Assembly: GCF_049860805.1 (NCBI RefSeq)
Contig: NZ_CP187555.1
Span: 4,588,001-4,652,000, forward strand
DNA: 64,000 nt
Source of the DNA: Parabacteroides sp900760525
Lineage (GTDB): Bacteria; Bacteroidota; Bacteroidia; Bacteroidales; Tannerellaceae
Reading direction: 5' to 3'
The position numbers and the translations under genes were made by a program. Below are positions 1-9,102 of the stretch, in pieces; the first letter of the stretch is position 1, and the number at the start of each line of letters is the position of its first letter. Below the pieces are notes generated by a model that saw only the letters and a list, made by a program, of their open reading frames with translations, had not been told where the DNA came from and did no database searches.

Positions 1-573
1 GAATTTCACGCCCAGGCCGAACTGCGCGTGGAAATGTCCCGTTGTAGTGCCCCATAGGATACGCTCACGCCCCGTCAGCGAGAGGATAATCCTGTCGGTC
101 AGGTACGCATCGACCTCCAGCGTGACGGCCCCGCCATAGAGGAAACGGTCGCGGTGGCGGAGCGTAGAGCCGTCATAGAGCCGCCTCTCGCCCCGGTTCA
201 CGCTCTCGTAACCGGCCAGCGCCGAGCCGCCGAGGTAGAAGAAAAAAGTCCTGGACGGGTCGGCGAGGAACTTGTAATAGTAACCTCCCTCGGCCGTGAA
301 CTGCGCCACCGGGATACGTTCCGACTTGTAGGGGTAATAACGGTTCAGGAACTCCGCGCCGAACACCCACTTGTCGGCATTCTTCGCGTAGCGGCTCATG
401 GCCAGCCCGAACCAGTAGCCCGTTTCGCTGCGGCTGTCCCGGGTATAGAAGCCGTCGGCCATGCCTCCCCGTATTTCCAGCCCGCGCATGGCGGGCAGGG
501 CACGCTGGGCGTGCGCCCCGTCCGAAAGGAGGAGGCATAACCCCAGCGTGAGAATGAATATCGCCCGTTTCAT
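1..573 (-). CDS. traO: Conjugative transfer protein TraO, 3' end beyond window
   Basis: The frame opens with ATG at 573 and stays open to base 1 (191 codons), so only the last few codons can be missing. The product starts with a signal peptide (MKRAIFILTLGLCLLLSDG, then AHAQ) and continues as a beta-rich protein with alternating aromatic residues, ending near GLGVKF as outer-membrane-like proteins do. TraO of CTnDOT-type elements has this length and sits next to TraN. It is thought to be an envelope part of the mating channel. It starts one base after the traN stop, so it is translated within the same leftward operon. Family by recall and position. Confidence 0.8.
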   Translation of the reverse strand, partial: MKRAIFILTLGLCLLLSDGAHAQRALPAMRGLEIRGGMADGFYTRDSRSETGYWFGLAMSRYAKNADKWVFGAEFLNRYYPYKSERIPVAQFTAEGGYYYKFLADPSRTFFFYLGGSALAGYESVNRGERRLYDGSTLRHRDRFLYGGAVTLEVDAYLTDRIILSLTGRERILWGTTTGHFHAQFGLGVKF

Positions 574-574
574 A

Positions 575-1495
575 TCACTTTACCTTTAACTCGTTGATAA
601 CACGTGCGCGCACCAGGTCGGCATTCTCCACCGTGAAAGTCTGGTGTCGCCCGCCTTGCTGCTCGTGCAGTTCCACGACCAGCTGCTTGTCGTCGGCCAG
701 CGTGAACTTCGGGAGCGTGAAGACCATGCGCTCGGTACGCTTGCCGCCGATGACCTGCACGTTGTTGTACGCACGCACGGGCCATACGACCTGCTCCTGG
801 ATGGCCGTGCGTTTGGCCACCTTCTTGTCCGTAATCTTGAACGTCAGGTAGTCCACGTTGAAAGGCACGTTGGAGGAGTTTTTCAGTTGGAGGTGGAAAT
901 AAAGCAGGTCGTTATGCACGTAGATACCTTTGAGGAGGTATTGTACCCCGAAACGCTTGCAACCGATATGCTTGATCTCGCGGCGGTCATTCTTGTAAAT
1001 GGACTGCATGATCAGTTTGACCAGCAGCGGAGATTCGCATCCCAACTCCTGCAAATAGATGTCCAGCGCGTTATTGGGGCGGTTTACCGCCTCCCCGTCA
1101 TGCAGGAAGTCCGCCATCTCGACCGACAGTTTCACCGGCTCGTCGGCATACTTGACATTGAAGCTGTAATAGGCCCCGTCCTCGGTAATGACCGAAAGGT
1201 TGCTCTCGCGCGAGAAATCACGCAGGGCCGCCTTTACACGCAGCACGTTTTCCGTGCCGTCGGCTTTCGCCGCCAGAAGATCCGAAGACCCCAGATCGAC
1301 GTAACGGATGGCCGAGGGGAAAATCACATGAACGGTCTTGCTGAACGTCACCTCCAGCGCGTAGGGCGGGATAACCCGGTTGAAGGTCAGCGGACGGGTA
1401 AGACCGTCGTACAAATCGCCCGTGGAGGGCTTTTCCTGCGCGTGGGCAGCGAACATGCACCCGATAAAAGCGAGTGCCAGAAGAATCTTTTTCAT
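575..1495 (-). CDS. traN: Conjugative transposon protein TraN
   Basis: 306 residues. A cleavable signal peptide (residues 1-19, ending AHAQ) is followed by a VirB9-like beta domain. Phrases such as DYLTFKITDKK and a C-terminal ENADLVRARVINELKVK fit the Bacteroides TraN family, a periplasmic or outer-membrane core part of the type IV secretion channel. A 72-bp gap separates it from traM upstream, holding a TTTTTTCAGTGG motif that recurs elsewhere in the element. It lies directly before traO. Function is from family knowledge and operon position. Confidence 0.88.
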   Translation of the reverse strand: MKKILLALAFIGCMFAAHAQEKPSTGDLYDGLTRPLTFNRVIPPYALEVTFSKTVHVIFPSAIRYVDLGSSDLLAAKADGTENVLRVKAALRDFSRESNLSVITEDGAYYSFNVKYADEPVKLSVEMADFLHDGEAVNRPNNALDIYLQELGCESPLLVKLIMQSIYKNDRREIKHIGCKRFGVQYLLKGIYVHNDLLYFHLQLKNSSNVPFNVDYLTFKITDKKVAKRTAIQEQVVWPVRAYNNVQVIGGKRTERMVFTLPKFTLADDKQLVVELHEQQGGRHQTFTVENADLVRARVINELKVK

Positions 1496-1567
1496 ACTCG
1501 ATAAATTTTTGATTGTTGATAAAAATGGATTTTTTCAGTGGTGTACGGAAGTACGTCGTTTGTACCC

Positions 1568-2848
1568 TTATTGAAGGGGCGGGAGCAGCAGGACGCTGTA
1601 ACCGGCCTTGAGCGTGACCTTGACCGAGCGCATCTTCTTGCTCACGTATTGCGACACGCCCTGGATGGCGCTGCGCCCCAGGTCGGAGAGCAGTTGCGAA
1701 CCGGCATCGTCCGTGATCGTGATACTGCTGCCCATGCCCGCGCCCATATTGGCGGCGATCTCCTTCACGGCATTGAGTTCTTCCGACCCCGGCACGGGAA
1801 TACCCTCGTTGCCGTTCGTGTCATAGACCGACAGATCGACCGGAACGACCGCCCCGCCGTGCTGGACAGCGCTGACCTTGACCGTCAGCCGTTCACCGTT
1901 GATCCTCGCCGCCCCCGTTACGGGCGTACCCGAGGGGATGAGCAGATCTCCCGCCATCATCGGTTCCAGCAGCCGGAAAGTAACCTCCCCGCCATCGGTG
2001 AGCGTCACGGTTTGCTGCACGGCGGCACGGATACTGTTGCGCTCGGGCTCGCGAAGGTCGCTCCCCACCGTGTTGAAACCCCAGTTCCGGGGCTTGACGA
2101 ACTCACGGGCGAAGACCGAATCGGGCAGCGGGGCGGCAAGCAGCGACACGATGTTACGGCGCACCTGGCGCACGGGCTGCACGGAAGCCTTGCCGGAAAC
2201 GGAGGCTTTCTGACGCGGGGCTTCAGGGGCCTGACCGCCGTTCATGTAGCGGGCGGCGATCTCGTAGGACTTCTCCAGCAGCGCCACCTGCTCCTCCTGG
2301 GCCGTTTTCTGCGCCTGCTGTTCTTCCAGGCGGCGTTCCAGTTCCTCGATGCGGGCCTGCATCTCGCGCTCTTCCCCCGTTTCACCGGCGGTCTCCTCGT
2401 AGAAACTGCCTAACTGGCGGTTGATGTCGGCATAGGCGGCACGGGAAGTCCGGAAAGCTCCCGACGAACCGCCGGCAGGGCCGGAAGACTTATCCGGCAC
2501 GGCAGCGGGCATGACGGGCTCTTCCTCCTCGTCCTCCATCCCGAACGCGAAATCCTGCAAGGAGCGCATCTTTTCCCGCTCCCTGCGCCGCATCTCCTCC
2601 TGCACGTAGGCATCACGCTTGTCCGAGAGGATACCCTCCGATTCCGGGGTCGGCAGCTCCGTGTTGAAACCCGCCGAAGGCTCCTCCCGTTCTTTTTCGC
2701 CGGGGGAGAAGATCAGCCACATGCACCCGGCAAAGGCCAGGAAAAAGAGCGGGAAGACCACCATCTTCTTCCGCATCTGTATCTGCCGGGGCGTGAGTTC
2801 CTTTTTCCCCGCCTCCGGCTGTTTATTCTGTTTTTCGTTCGTCGTCAT
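1568..2848 (-). CDS. traM: Conjugative transposon protein TraM
   Basis: 426 residues. The layout is a short basic N-terminus, one membrane helix at about residues 31-47 (VVFPLFFLAFAGCMWLIF), a charged linker rich in E and R with a coiled-coil stretch (about 160-200), then a C-terminal beta domain. This is the VirB10-like plan of Bacteroides TraM: an inner-membrane anchor spanning the periplasm to the outer-membrane core. Its start overlaps the 3' end of traL by 26 bases, which points to translational coupling. Confidence 0.88.
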   Translation of the reverse strand: MTTNEKQNKQPEAGKKELTPRQIQMRKKMVVFPLFFLAFAGCMWLIFSPGEKEREEPSAGFNTELPTPESEGILSDKRDAYVQEEMRRREREKMRSLQDFAFGMEDEEEEPVMPAAVPDKSSGPAGGSSGAFRTSRAAYADINRQLGSFYEETAGETGEEREMQARIEELERRLEEQQAQKTAQEEQVALLEKSYEIAARYMNGGQAPEAPRQKASVSGKASVQPVRQVRRNIVSLLAAPLPDSVFAREFVKPRNWGFNTVGSDLREPERNSIRAAVQQTVTLTDGGEVTFRLLEPMMAGDLLIPSGTPVTGAARINGERLTVKVSAVQHGGAVVPVDLSVYDTNGNEGIPVPGSEELNAVKEIAANMGAGMGSSITITDDAGSQLLSDLGRSAIQGVSQYVSKKMRSVKVTLKAGYSVLLLPPLQ

Positions 2849-3122
2849 AATTGAAATCTTTTAGATGTTTTACACTGTCGGCCTCCTGCCGTTGTCTTAA
2901 TTCCAGCTCCAGCCGCTCGATATGCCGTATCTGCATCCGTTCCCCGGCTCCCTTGCCGAAGCGGTAGATGGAAGACACGGTAAAGTAGAGCGACAAGACG
3001 GAAAAGAACAAGAGCAGCGTGAGGATCACGATAATCCGCTTATCGGGCGAGAGCGCCCCGCAAGCGCGGCGCAGGTGGTCTTCGACCCACTCCCCGAAAG
3101 CCTTTATTCTCTTCTTTGCCAT
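2823..3122 (-). CDS. traL: TraL-like small membrane protein
   Basis: 99 residues with a basic N-terminus, one hydrophobic helix at about residues 29-50 (IIVILTLLLFFSVLSLYFTV) and a charged helical tail (RHIERLELELRQRQEADSV). Its size and place between traK and traM match TraL of CTnDOT-type transfer operons, a bitopic inner-membrane protein of unknown detailed role. The end overlaps traM by 26 bases. Confidence 0.8.
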   Translation of the reverse strand: MAKKRIKAFGEWVEDHLRRACGALSPDKRIIVILTLLLFFSVLSLYFTVSSIYRFGKGAGERMQIRHIERLELELRQRQEADSVKHLKDFNYDDERKTE

Positions 3123-3126
3123 AGCC

Positions 3127-3750
3127 TTATCTTTTTAATGTACGTAAATCGCGGTTCTCCAGAATCTCGAATTTCTCCATGATGAAACCCTGCGGGTTAT
3201 TGTCCGAACGCCCCGAGTTGATCAGCTCGCAGCGCGTGACCAGCGAACGCTCGGTGATGTTGCTCTCGCGGACAATCATTTGCCGGGCATAGGTCATGGC
3301 CCGGTAGGGATAGGCGTTGAAGTCGCACACCACGGAGTCCACCTCGATACGCTGGCTGATGTTCCCCGACACCACACGGTTGTAGTAACCTTTCTCCTGC
3401 ATGTCCTGGTAATAGGCGAAGGCGCTCTTATCGACCAGGAACAGCGCGCGGTTGATGTTGCTCTCGATGGCCGCACGGTCGGGCGAGAGGGTGAAGAACA
3501 ACTCGTGAAAACGCCGGATATGTTCGCGCGCCTCCACGGGGCGGTTCTGGCTCAAATCCTGCGAGAGCGCCAGCATCAGCGACTTGCCCCCGTCCAGGAC
3601 GTAGATCTTCTCGCGCTGCTTTTCGGCGAAACGGAAGCTCGCGACCACGCTGAACACGGATACCAGCGCGCACAGGCAGAGGAACACGATACCGAAAAGC
3701 CGAATCTGCCTGAAACTTGTTTCGATGTTTTTTAATGACTTGAATTCCAT
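3127..3750 (-). CDS. traK: Conjugative transposon protein TraK
   Basis: 207 residues. A single N-terminal membrane helix at about 19-41 (FGIVFLCLCALVSVFSVVASF) is followed by a soluble domain with the conserved-looking phrases ARQMIVRESNITERSLVTRCE and NPQGFIMEKFEI. TraK proteins resemble VirB8, a periplasmic scaffold of the mating-pair formation channel. The gene sits 4 bases upstream of traL and 11 bases downstream of traJ, inside the traA-traO operon. Confidence 0.88.
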   Translation of the reverse strand: MEFKSLKNIETSFRQIRLFGIVFLCLCALVSVFSVVASFRFAEKQREKIYVLDGGKSLMLALSQDLSQNRPVEAREHIRRFHELFFTLSPDRAAIESNINRALFLVDKSAFAYYQDMQEKGYYNRVVSGNISQRIEVDSVVCDFNAYPYRAMTYARQMIVRESNITERSLVTRCELINSGRSDNNPQGFIMEKFEILENRDLRTLKR

Positions 3751-3761
3751 TGTCCAAATTG

Positions 3762-4811
3762 TTATGAATGATTATTGTTACCTTGTGTTGCCAGGTTGCG
3801 CCCGTTGGGGGCACTGCCCGAAGCCGGGCCACCGCCGCGACGCCCGAACGTGCGGCCGATCATGTTGCCGGCGATACCGCCAGCGACACCCGTGGCGAAT
3901 GCCCCGGCCTTGTTGATACCGCCCATAGCCCCGCCGGCTCCGCCCGACTGGATCACCCACTCGGCAACGGTGGGGATCGTGAAATAGCCTATGATACCTA
4001 TAATCAAAAAGATAATATAGACACCGCTGCCGCTGTCGGGAATGTAATTGGGGTCTTGCAGGGCCAGGACGTCCGCCTGGAGCATCAACGTCTGGATCTT
4101 GGCCAGCACCGCGGAGAACAGGTCGGCGATGGGAAGCCAAAGGTACACGCTGATATAGCGGGAAATCCAGCTCGCGAGCGTCGAGTGGAAGCCGTCGTAA
4201 ATGGAGAGGGCGAACGACAAGGGCCCCAGAATCGACAGCACGACTAAAAAGAATGTCCGCAGCGTGTCGATGGTAAGCCCCGCGGCGTTGAACAACAACT
4301 CGAAGAAGTCCCGGACAAGCTGCCGGAAACCGGCCTTGATGTCGTACCACGTGCGTTCGGCCCACATGCTGATAATCTCGCCCAAGTCCGTGATACCCAT
4401 ATCCGCAAGCCGTTGTTCATACACCTCGTCGTCCACTAACCAAGCCTTGCCCTCGCGCCTGCGGGCCTCGGCTTCCAAATCGTCCTTCTGTTGCTGGTAT
4501 GCCTGCAAATCCAATGTCTGCCCCTCCAGTATGGCGTGCGTGCCCTGCACCACGGGCGACATCACGGCGTTGATCGTCCCCAGAACCACGGTGGGAAAGA
4601 ACATCACGCACAAGCCGATGGCGAAAGGCCGCAGGAGCGGGAACACGTCGATAGGCTCCGCGCTGGCCAGTGCCTTCCATACCCGGTAAGCCACGTAAAA
4701 GAGCGCACCCAGGCCGGCGATACCTTTCGCCACCCCGATCATGTCGCCGCATAGCGGCATCATCTCCTGATACAGGTTCCGGAGAACCTGGTGTAAATTG
4801 TCGAAATCCAT
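3762..4811 (-). CDS. traJ: Conjugative transposon polytopic membrane protein TraJ
   Basis: 349 residues with several hydrophobic segments: about 23-45, 60-85, 185-205, 225-245 and 265-285. A glycine-rich tail follows (GGAGGAMGGINKAGAFATG and on). This is the VirB6/TrbL-like multi-pass inner-membrane component of Bacteroides transfer systems. The tail is disordered and Gly/Asn-rich, as is usual for TraJ. It lies 19 bases after traI and shares the operon. Confidence 0.88.
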   Translation of the reverse strand: MDFDNLHQVLRNLYQEMMPLCGDMIGVAKGIAGLGALFYVAYRVWKALASAEPIDVFPLLRPFAIGLCVMFFPTVVLGTINAVMSPVVQGTHAILEGQTLDLQAYQQQKDDLEAEARRREGKAWLVDDEVYEQRLADMGITDLGEIISMWAERTWYDIKAGFRQLVRDFFELLFNAAGLTIDTLRTFFLVVLSILGPLSFALSIYDGFHSTLASWISRYISVYLWLPIADLFSAVLAKIQTLMLQADVLALQDPNYIPDSGSGVYIIFLIIGIIGYFTIPTVAEWVIQSGGAGGAMGGINKAGAFATGVAGGIAGNMIGRTFGRRGGGPASGSAPNGRNLATQGNNNHS

Positions 4812-4830
4812 GACTGCCTCCGTTTTCAGG

Positions 4831-5460
4831 TTACCAATATCTGTCGTTCGGGTTCCCGTAAAGTGCCAGCACCCGGTGCGCGTCGCCCTTTTCGCGGCTG
4901 CGGATGAAGGACACGGAGATGGTCTTGCGCGTGTAATAGCGCGTGAGGTTGCGGTACTCCAGCATCTTCGTGTAAACCTGATCCACCACGTCCATCCGCT
5001 CCTTGTCCGAGAGCGAGAGGCCGTTGCCGCCGGTTATGACCGTCTTGAGTTCCGCCACCAGCGCACCGCCCTCCTCCAGCAATCGGGCGTAACCCGCCGA
5101 GATCGCCGCCAGCTCGTCCACCGTGAAGTTCGGGTCTGAAACCATACGGTTGAATCCCGAGGTGTAGATTTCCGTGATCTCGCTGACCATTTCGAGCGTC
5201 AGCTTCACCTTCCGGGCATCCTTGATGATGTTATGCACCGATTTGAGGGCGTCGTAGTAAGCCTTGCTCTGGTTATAAATCTTGATACTCTCTTGCAGCG
5301 ACTTGACCATGTTGGTCGCCGTGGTCGAGCTTTGAACCGCGCTCTTGATGTTCTGAACGAGGTTCGACGGGTCGATGACCGTCCACTGCGCTTTTGCCTG
5401 GTACGTGAAGCAAAGAAGCCCCACGAACAGCGTTAAAATCAATCGTTTCATCCTTTTCAT
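4831..5460 (-). CDS. traI: Conjugative transfer protein TraI (DUF4141)
   Basis: 209 residues with a signal peptide ending TYQAKA, then an all-helical domain (NLVQNIKSAVQSSTTATNMV, EMVSEITEIYTSGFNRMV). This resembles VirB5/TrbJ-type periplasmic proteins and the DUF4141 family annotated as TraI in Bacteroides. An internal ATG three codons in is an equally good start. It is not the TraI relaxase of F plasmids; the relaxase here is MobB. Confidence 0.8.
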   Translation of the reverse strand: MKRMKRLILTLFVGLLCFTYQAKAQWTVIDPSNLVQNIKSAVQSSTTATNMVKSLQESIKIYNQSKAYYDALKSVHNIIKDARKVKLTLEMVSEITEIYTSGFNRMVSDPNFTVDELAAISAGYARLLEEGGALVAELKTVITGGNGLSLSDKERMDVVDQVYTKMLEYRNLTRYYTRKTISVSFIRSREKGDAHRVLALYGNPNDRYW

Positions 5461-5486
5461 TATTTAATTCGTGAATACTTGGGCGG

Positions 5487-5801
5487 TCATTCCGACGCCC
5501 GATAATAATCCCCGTAGGCGGAGAGCTGGAGCACCTCGCGCCCCGCATCGTAGGCCAGGGCGACATACCCGTAGAGGTCGAAGTAACGGATACCTCCCCA
5601 ATACTTCCTCACGGGACGGGAGAAGCGTGTCCCGTCCTTGTAGGACACCTCCACGTAAAAACCGCCGCCCCGGCGTCCCGGGTTGCGGTAGATGCGAACC
5701 CGGGGAGAACCCGAGCGGCTTTCCCACTCGCCCGCCACCTCGTACAGCGCGAAGTCCAAACGCGCCGCCGTGGGGTCTGATCCGATACACTTGCGATACA
5801 T
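5487..5801 (-). CDS. DUF3876 family transfer-region protein
   Basis: 104 residues, no signal peptide and no membrane helix. The sequence is rich in aromatic and arginine residues (WESRSGSPRVRIYRNPGRRG, then KYWGGIRYFDLYGYVALAYD). Short proteins of this type (DUF3876) lie between traG and traI in many Bacteroidales conjugative elements. The role is unknown. It starts 14 bases after the traG stop and is read in the same direction. Confidence 0.7.
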   Translation of the reverse strand: MYRKCIGSDPTAARLDFALYEVAGEWESRSGSPRVRIYRNPGRRGGGFYVEVSYKDGTRFSRPVRKYWGGIRYFDLYGYVALAYDAGREVLQLSAYGDYYRASE

Positions 5802-5815
5802 GGCCTGCCCTCCCT

Positions 5816-8311
5816 TTAACGTTTGCCCTCGGCGAGCTGCCTGATCGCCAGTTCCATATCACCGCCCAGCTCCCCGGCAAGCCGCTGTACCTCCACTTTC
5901 TCCGTTTCCTCGGTCGTGTAGGCCAGGTACTCCGGGACGCTGACCTCCGTGGCATAGACCGCCGACTGAACGCCGCCCAGACCGATCCAGACCTCCTTGT
6001 ATTTACGGGAAGGGTCGTTGGACTGGTTGATCGAGAGAATCTGCGCCTTCTCCTTGTCGGTCAGTCCCAACAAGGACTGAATCGCGTCGAAACGGTTCAT
6101 GAACTTGCGCTGGTCGAGCAGGATCTTGCAGTCCGAGTTGTTGATGATCGCCTCCTTGACCACCGGGCTGGAAATGATGTCCTCGACCTCCTGCGTCACA
6201 ACGATGGCCTCACCGTAGTATTTGCGGACGGTTTTATACATATAACGCAGATATTCAGCCATATTGGCCGTAGAGAGCGCCTTCCAGGCCTCCTCGACGA
6301 TGAGCTGTTTGCGTACCCCCTTGAGCCGTCTCATCTTGTTTATGAAAGCCTCCATGATGATAATGGTGACCACGGGAAAAAGCTCCTTGTTTTCCTTGAT
6401 GGAATCCACCTCGAAGACCACGAAGCGCTTCGAGAGCAGGTCGATGTTGGCCCGGGAGTTCAGAAGGAAGTCGTAGCGTCCGCCCTTATAATACTGCCGC
6501 AGGGTGATGAGCATGTTGTCGATGTTGAAATCCTCGCGGCTGACCCGGATCTCCCGCTCCTCCAGCTCGCGGCGGTAGTCGTCCCGCAGGTACTCGTAGA
6601 AACTGTCAAAACACGGCACGATATTCCGGTCGGCGCGGATACGCTCGATATAGGCGTTCACGGCACTGCCCAGCTCGCCGCTCTCGGTCTTCGTGATCTT
6701 GTCGTCCTCGGTTTTCCAGAGTGTCAGCAGCAGCGTCTTGATGCTGTCCTTCTTCTCCACGTCGAAATAGTAGTCGTCGGTGTAGAACGGGTTGAAACTG
6801 ATGGGATGTTCCTCGGTATAGGTAAAATACACGCCGTCCTCACCTTTGGTCTTACGCCGGATCAGCTCGCAAAGACCCTGGTAGCTGTTACCGGTATCCA
6901 CCAGCACGACATGCGTGCCCTGCTCCCAGTATTGGCGGACTAAATGATTCATAAAGAATGACTTGCCTGACCCCGAGCCGCCTAACACGAATTTATTCCG
7001 GTTGGTAATGATCCCTTTTTTCATCGGTTCGTCCGAGATGTCCAGGTGCAGGGGCCTGCCGCTTATGCGGTCGCACAGCTTGATGCCGAAAGGACTGGAC
7101 GAGGATTTATAGTTGGTTTCCTCCGTGAAGAAACAGACCGCGGGCTCGATGAACGTGTAGAACGATTCCTCGGCGGGGAAATCCCCCGCATTGCCCGGCA
7201 TACCCGCCCAGTAGAGCGTGGCGGCATCCACGGTGTTGTGGCGCGGGCGGCACTCCATCAGAGCGAGCTGGCTGCCCACATCATTGCGGATATGCCGGAG
7301 CTCCTGCACGTCGTCCGACCAGGCCAGCACGTTGAAATGGGCCCGGACGGATTGAAGACCGAACGAGTGCGCCTCGTTGAGATACTGGTCGATCCACTCC
7401 TTGTTTATCTGGTTCCCGCGGGAGTAGCGGGAAAGGGACTGCATGTTACGCGCACGTTTCTCGAACATACGCAGGTTTTCGTCGCTGTCTTCCAGGAACA
7501 CGTACTGGTTGTAAAGGTGGTCGCAGGAAAGCAGAAGCCCCACGGGGGCCGCGAACGAGAGCAGGCAGTCCGAACGGTCGGTGGAAAGACGCTCGTAACG
7601 GGTGTCCGTACCCACGCGCCCCGGCAGGTCTTCCGTGTCCGAGAGCGTGTGCAGGCACACCCGTTTGTTGCCCACGCGCAGAACCTCGGCCCCCAGCTCG
7701 ATGTCCTGAAGAGAAGTCGTCTCCGAGAGCGAGAGGGAAAAGTACCGCTCCAGCAGGCCCGGACAATCCGCCGTACCCGTGATCTCGTCCCCCGTGAGGC
7801 GGACAAGGGCCAAGAAACCCGAATCGTTCAGAATACGCTCGAACTGTTCCGCCGCCTCCAGGAATTTTGTCGCCGATTCCCGGTTTACCTCTTTGGGAAT
7901 GATGTTGCCCCGGCAGAGGGTCGAGAAGTCTGAACGCATGTGCATACGCTCCCTCGTCGTTTTCGTCAGGTAGAGGAAGCAGGCGTGGGTCAGGAACGGA
8001 CGCTCGTTGAAATGCCGCTCGTAACTGCGGGAGAGGAAACTCATGTCCCCCTCGCCCGTGGCCGGGCGGTAACGCTCGCGGATGAACCAGTCCTGCTTGT
8101 GTACCACGCTGTATTCGGGCAAGACCTTCAGGGCCTTGCACCAGGCGGCGTGGATCGCCTCGTACTCGGCGGACGTGACGGTGAACAGCTCCGGGAGTTC
8201 GACCCGATAGACGACCGTTATGTCCGCGTCCTTGCTGATGATACAACCGCCTTCCACGGCCAGGAGCGGGAACTTGCTTTCCAGCGTGGTGGCTTTCAAG
8301 AGGTTTCTCAT
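5816..8311 (-). CDS. traG: Conjugation ATPase TraG (VirB4-like)
   Basis: 831 residues from the ATG at 8311. An upstream in-frame extension to 8692 runs through traF and is rejected. The C-terminal half carries Walker A GGSGSGKSFF (about residues 441-450) and a Walker B region LIVEEAWKAL (about 670). MRNLLKATTLESKFPLL is the usual TraG N-terminus. This cytoplasmic ATPase powers channel assembly and DNA transfer. Its start overlaps the traF stop by 4 bases (translational coupling). VirD4 function is supplied separately by mobC. Confidence 0.93.
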   Translation of the reverse strand: MRNLLKATTLESKFPLLAVEGGCIISKDADITVVYRVELPELFTVTSAEYEAIHAAWCKALKVLPEYSVVHKQDWFIRERYRPATGEGDMSFLSRSYERHFNERPFLTHACFLYLTKTTRERMHMRSDFSTLCRGNIIPKEVNRESATKFLEAAEQFERILNDSGFLALVRLTGDEITGTADCPGLLERYFSLSLSETTSLQDIELGAEVLRVGNKRVCLHTLSDTEDLPGRVGTDTRYERLSTDRSDCLLSFAAPVGLLLSCDHLYNQYVFLEDSDENLRMFEKRARNMQSLSRYSRGNQINKEWIDQYLNEAHSFGLQSVRAHFNVLAWSDDVQELRHIRNDVGSQLALMECRPRHNTVDAATLYWAGMPGNAGDFPAEESFYTFIEPAVCFFTEETNYKSSSSPFGIKLCDRISGRPLHLDISDEPMKKGIITNRNKFVLGGSGSGKSFFMNHLVRQYWEQGTHVVLVDTGNSYQGLCELIRRKTKGEDGVYFTYTEEHPISFNPFYTDDYYFDVEKKDSIKTLLLTLWKTEDDKITKTESGELGSAVNAYIERIRADRNIVPCFDSFYEYLRDDYRRELEEREIRVSREDFNIDNMLITLRQYYKGGRYDFLLNSRANIDLLSKRFVVFEVDSIKENKELFPVVTIIIMEAFINKMRRLKGVRKQLIVEEAWKALSTANMAEYLRYMYKTVRKYYGEAIVVTQEVEDIISSPVVKEAIINNSDCKILLDQRKFMNRFDAIQSLLGLTDKEKAQILSINQSNDPSRKYKEVWIGLGGVQSAVYATEVSVPEYLAYTTEETEKVEVQRLAGELGGDMELAIRQLAEGKR

Positions 8312-8631
8312 ACGCGGCCCCCCTTTCTTTTCAGCAACCGGCGCAGGGACTTGCGGTTGAGCAGGTAGCGGGGATGCCGGCGCGCGGCGAGCAGCTTCAT
8401 CAGCCCGTGTTCCCCGTAACGGGTGTTCAGGCGGAAGGTAAGCCAGACCAGCACCGAAGCCGCCGCAACGCCGAAAGCGATACATACCCACTGATCGACC
8501 CCTGCCATGTAGAGGATGACGAACACCACGAAGACGGCCAGCAGGCCGCCCGCGAAGATGAAGAGGTACTGCGCCTTCAGGCCCCGGAACTCCACGCTCT
8601 TGCCGATTCCCTTGTTGATTCCATATTCCAT
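8308..8631 (-). CDS. traF: TraF (DUF4133) membrane protein
   Basis: 107 residues from the ATG at 8631 (MEYGINKGIGKSVEFRGLKA), the usual start of DUF4133 proteins. An ATG four codons upstream is possible. Two hydrophobic helices lie at about 22-42 and 48-66. TraE and TraF resemble VirB2/VirB3-class inner-membrane parts of the channel. The stop overlaps the traG start. Confidence 0.85.
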   Translation of the reverse strand: MEYGINKGIGKSVEFRGLKAQYLFIFAGGLLAVFVVFVILYMAGVDQWVCIAFGVAAASVLVWLTFRLNTRYGEHGLMKLLAARRHPRYLLNRKSLRRLLKRKGGRV

Positions 8632-8654
8632 AATTATTTGCATGACAGGTTGGA

Positions 8655-8957
8655 CTACAAGAAGAAAGAGCGTAGGATCGTCGCGGCGACAATCAGGAAA
8701 ATACACGCGCCGAACCAGCTCGCGGCGGTCTTCGACGTGTCGGGGTCGCCGCTCGAAAACTTGTTATAGACCTTGATGCCCCCGATAAGGCCGACCACAG
8801 CCCCCACAGCGTACACGAGTTTCGTGCCGGGGTCGAAGTAGCTGGTTACCATGTTGGTAGCCTCCGTAATGCCGGCGATGCCGTTGCCCTGCGCGAAAGC
8901 GGAGGAGATGGCGGCAAAGAGAAATGCCGCCGGAAGAAGAATCTTGTTCTTTCTCAT
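8655..8957 (-). CDS. traE: TraE (DUF4134) pilin-like membrane protein
   Basis: 100 residues from the ATG at 8957, giving a cleavable signal (MRKNKILLPAAFLFAAISSA) and two further hydrophobic helices (VYAVGAVVGLIGGIKVY; ACIFLIVAATIL). This is the size and layout of VirB2-like DUF4134 proteins of Bacteroides. The longer frame to 9005 adds an unusual leader and is less likely. The 145-bp gap to traD carries the TTTTTTCAGTGG motif. Confidence 0.85.
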   Translation of the reverse strand: MRKNKILLPAAFLFAAISSAFAQGNGIAGITEATNMVTSYFDPGTKLVYAVGAVVGLIGGIKVYNKFSSGDPDTSKTAASWFGACIFLIVAATILRSFFL

Positions 8958-9102
8958 AACTCGATAATGTTTGAATTGTGGCGCGGGGATGGATAGGCCC
9001 CGCACCGGGTTAAACTTCTTGATTCGTTTTTTTTCAGTGGTTCGAGGATAGCCTCACGCGCTACCCGTAGTCTTTTTCTTTCATCGTGATGTCATTATGG
9101 GG

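Noticed and set aside
8312..8692. Longer traG start extending upstream of 8311
   Set aside because: The extension runs antiparallel in frame through traF and adds a proline- and arginine-rich stretch unlike any TraG; MRNLLKATTLESKFPLL at 8311 is the usual start.
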